Origin: Mesaphorura yosii
Lineage: Eukaryota; Arthropoda; Collembola; Poduromorpha; Tullbergiidae
DNA length: 64,000 nt
Assembly: GCA_009869945.1 (NCBI GenBank)
Contig: WIXG01000026.1
Location: 248,001 to 312,000, forward strand
Direction of reading: 5' to 3'
This document shows, one piece after another, positions 13,601 to 26,813 of this stretch (position 1 is the stretch's first letter; the number at the start of each line of letters is the position of its first letter). Position numbers and translations under genes: made by a program. A model generated the notes under the pieces. It had not been told where the DNA came from and searched no databases. It saw nothing but the letters and a program-made list of their open reading frames with translations.

Positions 13601-15679
13601 CTGGTTCATCATCCGTGTTGGTATAATACGCATTTCTATTTATTAAATTACACTTATAACATGCTATTTTATTTTCATGAACAGGAAAATCACTCTCAGT
13701 ATTGTACTCTCCTCGTAATTACAATCATATTGTGAAGTGAGGCATGCAGGGCAAAGGCTGAGTTAAGACAAATGGCACAGGGCCACATCCAAGTGCGTGG
13801 TGGGCCATAGACTCTCTGCGCTGTTGAAAGCGGTCGTCGACTTTACGCTAGAAGATTCAGTTTTTCATTTGTATTCAGTGCCAAATTTGCCCTCACAGGC
13901 ATGAAAATGCCTTCGGCCAAAAGCGGGGACAAATAAGCTGAATAATTTTATATTTTACATCGGGTTGAATGTCTAATTATAATTTCTGAACTGAAATAAT
14001 TTCTATTTAGGAAAGTTGAAGCTCTCAAATAAGGTTTGTAGGATGGACTGCTTCATTTATGTGGCTAAATTTTCGTCAGGAGCTCAACATCACCGTAGTT
14101 AATTCTATCAATAATTGAAGTGATTGGCATTTGAAGACGTAAATTCTGTTAATGTAATTGGTGCAAATGAATTGCTGTGAACATTTACAGCTCTTGGTCA
14201 TTCCTCAGCCAACAATATCTGCCTGCATTAAAACAGTCGAAACTTGAGTATGGGGAAGATCGAAACACTTTCGAATTCACAAAAACACACGTGTTGCCGA
14301 ACTAATGTAACAATGGATGGAACTTGCGAACAAACATTTCAAAATGCACAACCAGCACAACGGAAAGTGTTTCAACCGTACTTGAACTACAACTGAAGTG
14401 AGATTATTGAAAAATGTAAAATAAAACAAAATGCGAAGCTTGAAATACAAAATCCACAAAGCTTTTTGAGAAATGAAACACTCGAGACAAACTTGGATCT
14501 CGTAGCTATGCAAGCTTCCAACTGACAAAATTGTGGTTACATATCACAGGATGCTAAAGATGCCAAGGGAAAGAAGCGGATGGCCAAACAATGAATTTCA
14601 AGAGTCCTAAATAATTCTAGTGTCTAGGCGTATTCCTGCGAGTTTACAATTTGTACCCGCGTGATCGAGGGTAAAACACACACTTGAGGTTTTTCACACG
14701 CGCACGAGAATGTAAGCGTACAACAATGCTTTAGCCTTAACAAGCCCACTTTAATCAAAGGTGACAGGTTCTTTTCAGAGCGATGTCAAATCAGCCAGTC
14801 CTCATGTCGTGGTGACAGGAAAACATTGTAGCTTATCATTATCATCGGCACAGCACACAAGCCGATGCCGGATTCACAAAGTTCATGTCTGAGGCGCTTC
14901 AACTAAAGGAAGGTGTGAAAGTGAATTAGCCCAAGAGAATCCTGGCTACTTTGTTAAATGTAGCACCTACGGGACTGGAATTCAAAATACAGGAAGCAGG
15001 AAGCGAAGAGCGGCGAAGCACAGGTAAGGAAGGGTTTATGGGAAAATGAATGTAATCGAATGAAAGCCTCTCTCACCCTCTTCTTCCGAAATGTTTTGTT
15101 AATTCATTTACCGACCTTGTAATTTAGGTTTTACACTAAAGAAGCCGACGACTCCTCATTCATTGCTGTCGACCGTCCTTTGAAAAATTTACATCTTTGT
15201 CAATATGGTCCCACACGACAAAGCAAGGCTCAGCTTTAATTCACCCATCTCAGCTATGAACTTCAGACTTAAAAATTCATAATTTATGAGACATTTCAGT
15301 ATGGGCGCCGTCTAAACCAAGCATTTTTGCAACGTTTTATTTGTACGGCTGACATGATTACTTAATGGGGTAGCTGGCTACTAATGAATGCTAATTGCGA
15401 GATTCAAAGAAAGAAAAGTTTGGGGGATTGGTTCATGAATACTTAATTACGCAAAGTTCACAAGTATGACACGGCCACAAGAAATCGATGCATGGATAAC
15501 TTGAGTCAATTTGTATGGAAATTGAGGCGAGCGAGGGTTGATACTTTGTATGTGCAATAGAAGCCTCATTTTTTCAGATTAAAACACTAAACTGCACTTT
15601 TTCTGAAAAAATGCATACAAATCATGCGCAGATGTACTCGATAAATTATGTTATGGTGCAATTTGAGAATTCGTGCTCG
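10700..15679. other. Intergenic region downstream of Gsx, no gene seen
   Basis: Only short, unsupported open frames occur. There are AT-rich patches with many TAAT/ATTA cores (for example around 11640-11700), which homeodomain proteins can bind, but such cores are expected by chance in sequence this AT-rich. No RNA gene or repeat family was recognised. Confidence 0.4.
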
Positions 15680-15685
15680 TTTATT
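15680..15685 (-). terminator. Candidate polyadenylation signal for Gsx
   Basis: The plus-strand TTTATT reads AATAAA on the minus strand, about 255 nt past the Gsx stop codon. The distance suits a short 3' UTR, but the hexamer is common in AT-rich DNA and no transcript end is visible. Confidence 0.3.
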
Positions 15686-15940
15686 ACATTTCACCAACTG
15701 CTGTCTCAAAAACATAATATTAGTTAGAATTTGGTAGCAATGGTTTAATGTTGACTTATGCATGATAGACTAATAACTGACTAAACTACGCTAATAGTGC
15801 TAATTGTGGATTAATAATTGAACATGCGAATGGCTTCATTATGAGGTGGTAACATAAATTCTAAATAAACGGCTGATGTGTTACTCGTATACAAGATTTA
15901 CAATGCCTTGTGCATACACGGATGGGTGTGCTAAACTCCG

Positions 15941-17569
15941 TCATGTTTCCAAATCTGCCTCACTGTCATCTTCATTCTGCTCAGAAATCGCCTCGTTCCT
16001 GCTGACCAATTGCGAATTTTCTTCAGTTTTCACATCGGAATTCGAGTCACCGGCATCGTGATCCTTCTGATTCTTCCCATTATTTAGACTGCTAATAAGA
16101 TGCTCCGCTTCGTCATCGCCGATCTTTACTCTGTCTGCATTTGATTTTTTACTCAAACTTGCAGACTTGGCGTTAGATTTCTGGTTTCCCTTAGACGACG
16201 AGGGGCAAGTTCGGAGGCACTTGCATCGGTGATAAAACTCCGAATCTCCAAACTGAGAATGTCCCGACAGAGTGTTATTGTTGTTTGTACTGTTGCCGTT
16301 GATTGATGAAGTTGAGGTTGAGACAACTGCTGCCACTCCTGGACTCTCTTCCTTCTTGTACTTCACCCGACGATTTTGAAACCAGATTTTGACTTGTTTC
16401 TCACTCAAATTGAGGTACGTTGCGATTTCAATTCTCCGAAGTCGAGACAAGTACATATTCATTTGAAATTCACGTTCAAGTTCCAGAAGTTGCGATGACG
16501 TGAATGCGGTTCTCATCCTCTTGGAACTGCTGAGGCCATTTTCATCCTTATCTTCTACTTCAGTATCATCTTCATCATCCGCGACAGCGTCACTGAGTGA
16601 CTCGGCCTTAATTACAGCCGAACTTGCTGGGTTTGTAGCAAGTTTGGCGTCTTTTGGATTCGCTTCACTTCGCACTGACTTTTGCTTATTTGCATTTTTG
16701 CTCACAGTGGCGGGTTTACAATCACTTTTGCTCAAGTTAATTAGATTGTTATCACTTTGACTGATAAATTCAAATTCTGAACGGACCATATCCTGGTCGG
16801 CACTAAATCTTCGACTTCTTGCAACAATCATGTCACTTGCACTCGGCTTCGCACTGCCTTCTCTCTTACGCTTAATGTCTTCGCGGCGGTGGTTCTTCGT
16901 GTGGAGAAGAACTTCTCTCATTTTAACGTCTGGAAGTCTGTGAAGTTCAGAGATGTGATGCCGCCTTGAATTCATTAAAGGAATTGATGGATGAAAATGC
17001 TGCTTTTGTTGACTGCTACTTGGAGAATGCTGGCGCTGTGACTCTAAAGTTGATTCCTGTGCAAATGGAAATCCAGGCGCAGCTATAAACGAACTGTACA
17101 TCGAAGCGGGCATATCAGTCGTTGGTCGAATAAATGGCGAAGCTGCCGTGAAGAACGGCATGAGACTAGAAGTTCCGCCTGGGAGATGGCTCAGGTGGTG
17201 ATTGGGAGAGAAGTACCAACAGGGACCGGGTGCAGATGACGGTGAAAGTGATGTTGGTGATGAAGGTGAAGCTAAAAGCGTCGAAGCCATTGAGGAAGGA
17301 CACAGGAGACCGGAGTCCAGCAGTTCGGACGCCATTTGGGCATGTTGGACCTGGGGTTGGTTTAGAAATGCAATTGGATTCACAAAGTTTTGGTGGTACG
17401 GAAGATTGCTTTGCAGCTGATGAGGCGCGTGGCCCGTCGACCCATGCTTGGTTGACACTTTAAATGCAAACGGATTCATTCCAGCTGCTGTTCTTGGATC
17501 TGAACTGTCTTCGAGTCCAGTCTTTCCTTTGGATTTTATAATTGAGTCGACAAAAAACGAGCGTGACAT
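15941..17569 (-). CDS. Gsx: Gsx / intermediate neuroblasts defective ParaHox homeodomain transcription factor
   Basis: A single uninterrupted frame encodes 542 residues. The homeodomain (residues ~349-408, [20 protein letters not shown]... to ...[14 protein letters not shown]) carries the [20 protein letters not shown] block characteristic of Gsx, with Gln50 and Asn51 in the recognition helix. The first residues, [12 protein letters not shown], match the conserved SNAG-like N-terminus of Gsx (M-x-RSFLVDSL), a repressor-type motif, and support this start codon. Between them lie Pro/Ser/His-rich low-complexity stretches, a basic patch near 220-240 and an acidic run ([15 protein letters not shown]) just before the homeodomain. 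After it come Ser/Thr/Asn-rich sequence, a short CKC motif also seen after vertebrate Gsx homeodomains, and an acidic tail. In known animals Gsx/ind acts in the nucleus to pattern the intermediate neural column. At 542 residues it is about twice the length of vertebrate Gsx1 (~264), and no intron interrupts it. Confidence 0.95.
   Translation of the reverse strand: MSRSFFVDSIIKSKGKTGLEDSSDPRTAAGMNPFAFKVSTKHGSTGHAPHQLQSNLPYHQNFVNPIAFLNQPQVQHAQMASELLDSGLLCPSSMASTLLASPSSPTSLSPSSAPGPCWYFSPNHHLSHLPGGTSSLMPFFTAASPFIRPTTDMPASMYSSFIAAPGFPFAQESTLESQRQHSPSSSQQKQHFHPSIPLMNSRRHHISELHRLPDVKMREVLLHTKNHRREDIKRKREGSAKPSASDMIVARSRRFSADQDMVRSEFEFISQSDNNLINLSKSDCKPATVSKNANKQKSVRSEANPKDAKLATNPASSAVIKAESLSDAVADDEDDTEVEDKDENGLSSSKRMRTAFTSSQLLELEREFQMNMYLSRLRRIEIATYLNLSEKQVKIWFQNRRVKYKKEESPGVAAVVSTSTSSINGNSTNNNNTLSGHSQFGDSEFYHRCKCLRTCPSSSKGNQKSNAKSASLSKKSNADRVKIGDDEAEHLISSLNNGKNQKDHDAGDSNSDVKTEENSQLVSRNEAISEQNEDDSEADLET
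16346..16525 (-). other. Homeobox of the Gsx gene
   Basis: This 180-nt block encodes the 60-residue homeodomain. Helix 3 reads [18 protein letters not shown], an Antennapedia-superclass signature. The residue after RRVK is Tyr where vertebrate Gsx has His. Confidence 0.95.
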
Positions 17570-20500
17570 TTTACTTGAAACTTTTATACGTTTTCACATT
17601 ACACCGGACTTTTGCACGATTTCGTTACTTGCGACGGTGGACCGACGGACGGACCGCGGAAGCCAGTTTGCGGAGTGTGATTCGGACGAACTCTGAATTG
17701 AAAATGATAGTGAAATTAGTGGGTGATGAAAGGTAATGTATCGGAGAGATAATCCGAAGTCATATTTCCATGTCATTTCAGTTGATTTGGGATAAATCTC
17801 GTACTCATCTGATTGTTACCACTTCTCGATACGCTAAGCACAGCATAGGCCTGCATGCAAGGCTGACAGAGCAGAGGAACTGTGCGATGAGTCGAGTGAA
17901 CGCAAAGATCAGATGAACCCTTTCTCTTGTTCCATCCCCTATGCTGATGGGATTGGTTCAGAGCGGCAGGACTCCAACAACCCTGTGCGAGCCAAGCACC
18001 ATCCTTCTCTGCAACCCCCTGCTATTACCTCTCTATAATCGACGAATTAAATAATTCATTAATGAATGGATAAAAGGCTGCTTCTGAACAACATTAATAA
18101 TGGCACGTGAAAGCTTCACAAACTACATGATAATGTATAAGTACGATAATGACGAGCCAACTTTTCTTCCAGTCAAACTTTTCCACATTTTCTTTCATCC
18201 ACAATTGCTTGGAATTGGGCTCATTAATATTTTAGGTGAACGAACGCCAACCACCGCCGTCACGAACGAGCGACAGTAAGGGCAAGATCACAAAGCCACT
18301 AATAGTACATTGCCGGCTTTGTTCTTTTCGAATGAATGCGTATCATAAAACTGTCTTAAATTAAAACAATTAGATTAAGCAATGTTTTACCGATAAAACT
18401 ACAATGAATAAATAATTTCGGGGCATCTTGAAACCTTTCCTATTAAATCACATTTCATTCATTTCTCTCCTGTCTGCTGGCTGCATAACTACTATAACGA
18501 TTCTGGAGAGTGGTTGGTATAAGAAACTGGCATTAGATACATGGCCTACAATTTGTAGCTGGAAATTGACAGCTAAATCCATTAATCTGTCATAAGTAAG
18601 TTACTGAATCTATTCCACGTCAAATTTCTCTTTACAAGTCGACTCCACAGTCCAAAGCGTGCAAAGTAGTGGACGAAAGGTCAAATTAGATTACGCAATG
18701 CAATTTAGTCTCAATACCGCAATGCATTTGACTTGTTGGATGCTCAAGTGAGAGCACACTGTGAATCTCATGTCCTAGCCAAAGCAAATCCTCACGAAAT
18801 TCGACATTAATTTTTCATGCGTTTAACCGTTTCAGTCTTCCACGTTCCTTACTCATTTGAGTTTAGTCATTAAATCAGAGCCCAACCTCTCTCGCGTACG
18901 CTTTCATCATTGTTGTGAGTCTGTGCCGAGGTACCGTCTCATCCTATTCATCAGAATCATCCATTGCACTAATAGTGCGGGCACAAAAAGAGATAGTAGA
19001 AAGTACTTCAATATAATTAGCAATGGTCTCGTGAACCACGACAACAAATTTGCTATGTCATTTCTCTCCCATTCTTTTGTCACTCTCACACGTTTTCGTC
19101 CGTTCCCTCACCATTCAACACGAATACGGTTTCAAGTACCCGCGCGCGTGAACCCGTCGGTTAAGTTCGCGTAACGCTGGCATTGCCAGTTTAGCAAGGA
19201 GAGTGTCACACAATTTCGATCAGCTGCATCAACTGTATAATCGCTTGGTTGAATAATGCACACACGCGACGCACTGAATGAATTGGTCGACTTCAGTCTG
19301 CTGTCTGAATGTTGCGTTTCAAATGAAATCGAGAAAACTAGATGATGAAGAAAGAGTCATGTATTCGTATGACTTAATGATCATGCGAACCAATTTTAAT
19401 GAAAGCTCAGTAACTAGCGTGTTCAAATCTAGAAGACATGCGACTTTCGACAATAGTTCGCTCCATTTTTCAGGAAAGGGACGCTTAGTAAATGAAGTTT
19501 GCCCGACTGCCAGTGGTTCAACACCAGTTTGGTTAAAAGCCGGTGGAACACACGGCCTCCAGCACTTCCACTACCAGTGCAATGACCACTTAATAAGTCA
19601 ATTTTATTACATAAAAAATCGTTTCAAGCATGAAATATATTATTAATATGAACATGCAAGCACAATTAGCATTCTCCTTTATCCTTCGGATATTCGTAGC
19701 TTCATTTCATTAGGAAATTTTAAATTTGCCCAATTCATTTGTCGGGAGCGAGTTTTGTACTTCACACTTCGTAAGTGTGCTTACGATCAAACCGAGACTC
19801 CGAGTCACCGAAAAGCGACTTTAAATTCCGGCTTGGAGACTAACTGCTTATTCGATTATTTATAAATTAGTCCGGGAAAGAGTATGTGCTAACGGAATTA
19901 GCATCGGTTGCTAATATGGAGCTACAGCAACTAAAGTCATCAGGCAAGTGTGGAAATATTTCCTATCTTCCCAAGGTTTACAGTGGATTTATATTTTCAT
20001 ACTTATGTATAATAGACGAAGAAAACGATCAGGTTGCTGACAAGCTCCTGGGTGATATCACCATAATTATGAGTCACCGTTACACTTCCAGTCCATAGTG
20101 CCGAAGGCGGATAAAGGGTTTCAAGACGTGCTACTTTTCTTGGATGAATAGAGATGTAAACAAATGATGAGGGTCACTCGTCATTAGTTCCAACTTGTTT
20201 TCAGCGAAATCATGGAACAAAGTTTTCCACAGCGAGAAACCCATTCGCCAGTTCTCCGTTTCTAAGAAACTAGCGATTGTCTTGTACAGACTTGGATGCT
20301 CCGGTGATGGGGTTCTGCCTGTAAAATTGTAACCCTGTTTGGGATTGGAGGGAGAATTTATCGCATAATAAAAAGAGTTTTTAAGGTGAGTCATTTGAGA
20401 AATCCCCAACCGCAGAAATCTTGTATCGATTTATGTCTCCTAAGGCGATATTCTCACTCGAGAGAAAGTACTTATTTTGGTCTGGAAAAGAGGAGAGGGA

Positions 20501-23500
20501 GCAAATTGTTCTGGACACTTTTCAAGAAATGCCAAGGTGCATTGAATACATTCAAGAAACCGAAATTCATTTGGCAAATGCGCTCGGACTCGACCACGAA
20601 AGCTACTAGCATGGAAGCAGAGATACGGAATAAAAGTTCAGGTAGCCGAGAGAACCGTACCCACGTAAATTACTAATCCTAAATAATTACTGATTATTTG
20701 CTCTCAGGCTACTTGTGATCATCACCTAAGAATCGGCATAAGTTCAACAAATATTTTACAGAAATACGAAAATACGGCAGAGTACGAAGCGCTATGGGAG
20801 AATGCTAAATGAGACTGCTCTTGCAAGTTTGAGAAATATGGATAACATGATACATACGCCTCCATTGGTTTAGCATTGTCGTACTTCTAGTCGATGTGCA
20901 CGGGTATTTTACTTCTGAGAACATTCAATTAAATTTTAGATTGGGATGGGAATTTGAAAGGACAGATTATGTTGGGTTTATTTGCGAAATCAGACTTATT
21001 TACTAACGCACACGTTCACACGATTTAGCAAATAAATTCAGCATAACCATAACTGACACGAAAATAATGTAACAAACACAATTATGGAAGGACGAAATGA
21101 CGCCATGCAAACGCAGATAACGTGTACATATGAAAGAGCAGACACACAGAAACATGTCCCAGCACGTCTCGACTCTCGCTTTATAAAAGAGAAGTAGTAG
21201 AGCCGCCGGTGCAGTATGCATATGAAAGAGTCCAGCAGCAAGCAGAAGCATATCGTGGAAGGTGTCCCAGCACGTCGTCGCGTCTTCAAGCCGATGCGAT
21301 ACTCAGCGTTATTTCGTTTTTCTAGTTCCGGCTCAATTACGTAAAGGGAGCTTGGATAGACGAAATTTTCATATTACTGCCTTTAGAATAAGGATATTGA
21401 TGACAATTGCATTGGCCTTGACTGGGATGATGTCCTACGCCTTATCTTAGAAGGTGAATTTTTTTGAAGGTATATGCCATCGCAAATGGGATAAATCGTG
21501 TTATTTATATCCAATATGCCTAGAATTGGTATATCGCTAGTCCGAAAGGGTTCACAGGCCCTTATACTGTGGGATGCATTTGGTGCGAATTTTCGGCCTG
21601 TATTATGAGCCTTAAATTTAGAACCACGGGCCTCATGCCTCATGCCATACCCAGTCTTTGTGCACTACATTAATTCAATACCTGTGGGAAACTGAGCATG
21701 TAAGTGATACTTACCTTAAGCCGAAAAATCAACAAAATAAAAACTTAAATTAAGGAGTTTAACTTGGCCAAAGTGCTGGACACGAGAGAGTCCGTGCCTG
21801 CAAAGTCAGCAAGTATCGAAGCACAATGAGCAGCCGCGGTCGAGATCGAATGTTGGAGCTGACGCTAATGGCATCAATGACAAAGGTGCACAAAGCCTGT
21901 GTTGATGTGATACCTGATACAACGCACGAGGTAATTTGATCTGAGGCGAGGGACGACGCAGCGGCCTTGTTTCGGACTGAAATGCTTTATAATAAGCAAA
22001 ATGCGAGCGATTTTATTATTTGTTGACAATTGCCTTCATCTGCTCAGCTCTTCTTACCACACCAAATGGCGGATACCAAATGGCTCCAAGCTACTAACTT
22101 GAACGTTGATCGCCAAGTAGTTGAAAGTATCAATTCACAAGCGCTTATTGTACTCTGGCAATGAATAAGGGCTTAAAATTAAATTAATCGGATATGAAAT
22201 GAACCGTTAGCGACAACCACGTCGGCCCAGAGCAGCAAACATATGCGACGCATCTTGCACCTTTTTACCTCAGTGAACTGCTTCGCATTCCGACTCTTTC
22301 ATCTGTATTGCACAATAAATAATTGTGCCAGACGCCTGACGTAAAAATATCCAGACGATCTAGCACATGAACCCAGGAAACAGGCAAAAAGTGGGGAATT
22401 ACGAATCGAATCAATTAATATGTCTTTATTGTTATTCATATGAGCAAACAGCAAATGCTCTTTAGCATTTCCAATAATAAAACACACATCAACCATTGGC
22501 GTCGTCGGATGGAATAAATTGAATGCAATTTGCCACAGATTATTTTTAAGAGATTTATTCTCACTTTTCCCTTTATTGCAATATTTATGATCTCATTACA
22601 ATTTCATAACAACGAGGTTAATAAAGAGAGAAAGGGACGACTACCAAAAAAAGTGGCAATAATTCCCATCATTGTTTGCGATGAAATTGGATAGATATTT
22701 GACATTGTAACAAAGCTGACATTTATTCCTTTTTCAACCCAAAACTGTCCACAGGCACTGCGTCGGTGAATTTATTTCTGAGTGCAGTCCCTGTGAAAGT
22801 CCGTCCGTACTTTGGGTATTGTACAAGAATAAAGGTTTATGGATTTTGCGTCAGAGTGGGATGCATGGACGGCACGACATAAGCTTGGTTGTCAAAAAAC
22901 AATGCTACAATATATATTCGTATTTTACGATATTTTTTATATTCGTCCTTTTGAGTGTGAATATTGCTAATAAACACGTAACCATAAATGGGACTTTCAC
23001 GGGCCGGAACGACCGGCACAAACAGCTTTGATTTGTGGAAACTCGTCCGCTCGTCTCCCAAGTCCAAGCCTGCCTTGTGTTCGTGGCATTTGAACATTAT
23101 TTAGGGAAACCGTGCCGATGGTCAAGAAGAGCGAATTGAGTGTGTGGGTGAACTCTTCCTTTGTTTTGTGGTAAGTTACATGATCTCAATTGCTTTCTTT
23201 ATTTTTTTTTCGTTTTTTGGTAGCTTCCTGCGAATATAACAATGTAAGTCGTAATTAATTAATTGAGAATAATACAAAGTACAAAATATGTTTTATCATA
23301 TCATGATTTATGGCATCAACAGAATAACTGAGTTATGGTAAAAATATCATGACATTTGAAAGTTCCTTTCGTTTCCTTCCCTTTAAATGTAAAATTTAAT
23401 GATCAATACAATAGTACAAATCCCACCTCGAAAGTTTACAAATTGCATTGCGTATTTTGTCAATCTTACCGATCTTAACTAAATTAAAAAAGCAGCGTCG

Positions 23501-25515
23501 TCCGACTCAAAAAGTGGAAGTGGTAAAATGGAAAAGCGACAAGAAACTTTGCGGTAAAGATCAGAGTTTGCGCACCTGAATAGAAACTTAATGACAAACT
23601 GGGCATATAAATTATGACTTCAAGCTTTATGAACCTAATGCAATGTACGGAAGTACCTTAATTACAAACAATTGCACAATTCAACTGAGAATATTTTTTG
23701 GAACAAAGCTCAAAAAAGCACATTAAACTGCTTGGCTTCAACTTAAAAAACTTAAAGTAGCTGCGCAAGTGAAATTACATGAGAATAGGTTGGCAAAGTT
23801 CGATTTCATCGAGTTTCTAGTTTCAGAGAATTAATTGACCAATTTTGTAGTTATTGTACCATACTTTGTCAAATTCTTCATTCTTAAGAATTTCTTATCA
23901 TATTGACTGTTGAGTTACCTAAAATGTATTTGTAAGAGATTTACGTATTTTGTGTTTTCCTCATTTTAGACCGACCGACTCAAATGGTGGTTTTTCTAAT
24001 TGTAGTACTCTAATTACGCACTAATTTATTGTTTCCGTGATGGATGACTTTTTTGCTAATTCCTGTTCTCCTGATTTCCTACGAGTGTAACAGATAAAAT
24101 GATATCCATTCTGAATCAATTTGTTTCGCATCTGAAGAACACTCTTGACATTAAATGCGTGATTATGTTTTCAACGTGTATACAGATTACGTATAATAAA
24201 GTAGTTGGAGAATAGATAAACTCTTCGAATACGTCAAGTTAGAGCAGTAAAGTGGTTGCTTATGTATACATTAATGTTTAGTTAAATGCACTGGGTAAAT
24301 TCTTGATTCGAGTAAATCAACGAATTTGCTAACGTCCTAAACATTCGTAATCCTTTACCTTCATCAAGTGTGGGCTTTTGATAAATTGGAAGCGCCATTT
24401 CTTGATGATAACAATCCTGCACCCTAAACTGTCCGTCCCGTAGTAAAATATTTCAACCCTAGGGAAAATGTGACCCTGGGAGTTAAATTTTCCCTGAGCA
24501 GAAGTTGCTATTTCGCGTTGCATTCTTTGACTCAATTTCCTACAGTTTAAAAGTCACCTGGCTATCTAAAGAATGAATTCTGCATTGCAGTTGTGTTGCA
24601 AGACGCAACGGAGGAATCCGTTTCAAATGAGAACAGTTTTCTGCCTCGAAAGAATGGTAACGAGAGGCTCACTAGCACATCCTCAGCTGCTTCCCAAATT
24701 CTGAATATTGACAAGGAATTTTTGGTTTGTAGGTACACAACAGTGTATTACGGTATCCAACAACATTTCATAATTTTGTCCTACAAGTTTAGTGTTGAAC
24801 ATACAGTACAAATTTTACAGAACAGTTACATACAAACAGAATAACAATAACATTACACTCTTGTGTGCAATTGTACTTGTCGCGCTTTCGTACAAGAATT
24901 CTAGTGTAGCCTAATGTTATTGTAATTTTTTCATTCTGTCTTATTTGCAAGCGTGGAAATGTCTGTCGTCCAATTCGAGTCATCAAAAAAATTGCACAGA
25001 TATCACTATTCTAGGCTACATTCATGTTAATTAGCACGGTCCTTGACACCTACATCACTAGCCTAGCAGGTGTACATTGGTTAGCGTATTAACAATACGT
25101 ACACAAAAAGAAGTCAACGCAGTAATAAATGCTCTCTTTCCTTCTAGAATGTGCGTGTAACGCTTAACAAGTTCTAGCACGAACAATAACTTAGTTCAGT
25201 GGAGTTCTGCTTCTAGACTGCAATTTGGTAAAGGTTTGGAGGTACTTAATACTGACTGGTCATGTAAAGTAAAAAAAGTTTGTGAACTGGTTAGCTGAAC
25301 TACAATGTGCCCTGACGTCTTAGTAAAACGACTACTTAAGATATTACACTTCACAGACAATGTTTCAATCTGCAAGTGCTTTACGGCCTTGATTAGAGTG
25401 GAACTTGTGGTCTCCGCAAAGATTGAACCGCATGAGTATTTTTTTCCACGTCTTAATTCCAGAATTCCGGATTCAGCACGACTGAGTTGAGTTAAACTTG
25501 TGCTACTCTTGAAGG
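17570..25515. other. Intergenic region between Gsx and liprin-alpha; no gene supported
   Basis: This includes the upstream flank of Gsx and the downstream flank of liprin-alpha. Open frames are short and unrelated to known families. A few, such as those at 19278-19646 (+), 20421-20609 (+) and 21383-21643 (-), are moderately long but have no homology I recognise and no splice partners. No clear polyadenylation signal for liprin-alpha stands out just below 25516. Confidence 0.4.
21127..21279. repeat. Diverged direct repeat (two copies)
   Basis: Two segments about 92 bp apart share a 12-nt start, catatgaaagag, at 21127 and 21219. Each later contains a shared 14-nt block, tgtcccagcacgtc. The spacing between the blocks differs, so the copies have diverged by small insertions. 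It looks like an old local duplication. Confidence 0.4.
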
Positions 25516-26813
25516 TCAAGATGGATCCTGCATCATCAGGCCCCTTTCTGCCATGGCTAACAATCCACTAAATTCTTGTTCCAGAATCAAACGAGCCTAA
25601 ATGAAGACAAATAGTGGTTAATATTATCATCTGAAGTGTGAATCGAGGATGGACGCAGTTTTAAGATTCCATACTTGAGAATTCTGCGTAGGAATTTGAA
25701 GGGCCAACGCCATTGCATTGTGATCAAAGTTTTCATCGAGAGTAATTAATGCACCGTGAACACCAGACTCTTGAAGATTCATTCCGTATTCCTAAATAAT
25801 AGAAGAATAAAGTCTCATGTCTTATCGCGTGCCTTTGGAGGAAGCCGATGTAGATGATCTTACTTTGAGACCAATTGTCTGAACCCACTTAATTATTCTG
25901 TCGTTGGACCACACCAACAAGTCGATATTTTCGTTTTCACAAGCTCTTCTTCGCTCTTCCAACAACTTTCTGTCGTAGTTCAGTCGTTTCAAGCATGATA
26001 TTCCAAACTGCAGACTATTTCTGTGAATTCGCAAGTTGAGAGCAGCTTAGCATAAGTTCAAATACAGTCTGCTCATATAGTACAAGTTATTGCTTACCTA
26101 TGGAATGCATCTACCATTTTCAGCTGAGTCCTAAGATCTTTCTTTGTTAAATGATCTAGCATTCTAGCATCCACCAAGCACTCCATAAATGTTGTGCGAT
26201 ACTGAGGTAAGCCTAAGGAAGGGAGCCAATAATTTCCTATCCATTCGTGGTTCATATCGCCAAATGCCAGGTGTCCTAATCTCGAAGCGGTTGGCGCTGA
26301 AGGGCTAGTAAGAGACACCATCTCTTGAATTGCGAGTCTTAATTTCAACCGATGAAGCGGGTTACTGTAAAACATTATTCATTTAAAATTTTCTGATGCA
26401 TTTTCTGGATTTTCAACTTGTTGATTTAATCTAACTGAACATTACCTGATTCCAATTTCTCTTTGAATTTCAGTATCACTGAGTGCACTCATGATTGCCC
26501 CTGATTTAACGTTGGCTCGGCAAGCAGCGACATACCAGGCAGGCATGCCAACCCACTGTTCTAGCCAAGCGTCGATTGTGGGTCCATTCCAGAGTGCAAA
26601 AGGTGTCCCAGCCTTCATGGCCTCAGATAATAACTTGGTTTTTCTCTTCTTTCTTCTATCAAAATCAGCTTTGGCAGTCAAGGGAATAGGGTTCATAGAC
26701 TGAATCGCTGGAGGACTACTTGTGCTCAACACTGGAGTTGACATGGAATCACTGAGAACAGAACCTTCACTTTCGAAGCCTCCTTGGTCGTAGATTGAAT
26801 CCTTTCCTTTACC
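25516..26813 (-). other. Liprin-alpha triple-SAM exons (exons 13-17)
   Basis: SAM1 is marked by [23 protein letters not shown]2 is marked by [19 protein letters not shown] and [20 protein letters not shown]3 is marked by [19 protein letters not shown] and [16 protein letters not shown]. Junctions are phases 2, 2, 0 and 0 and the small introns are 72-81 nt. The tandem SAM block binds LAR-type receptor phosphatases, CASK and liprin-beta in studied animals. The last exon adds only 26 residues before a TGA at 25516-25518. Confidence 0.9.

Noticed and set aside
17581..17588. TATAAAAG just upstream of the Gsx start codon on the minus strand
   Set aside because: It lies only about 12 nt from the ATG, too close for a core promoter with any 5' UTR. 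Probably coincidence.
19278..19646. 122-codon plus frame
   Set aside because: Mixed, non-domain-like composition, no splice signals of note and no homology recognised.
21383..21643. Minus frame with IPILGILDINNTIYPICDG, vaguely like a retrotransposon protease region
   Set aside because: No catalytic D-S/T-G motif and no adjacent reverse transcriptase, integrase or LTR.
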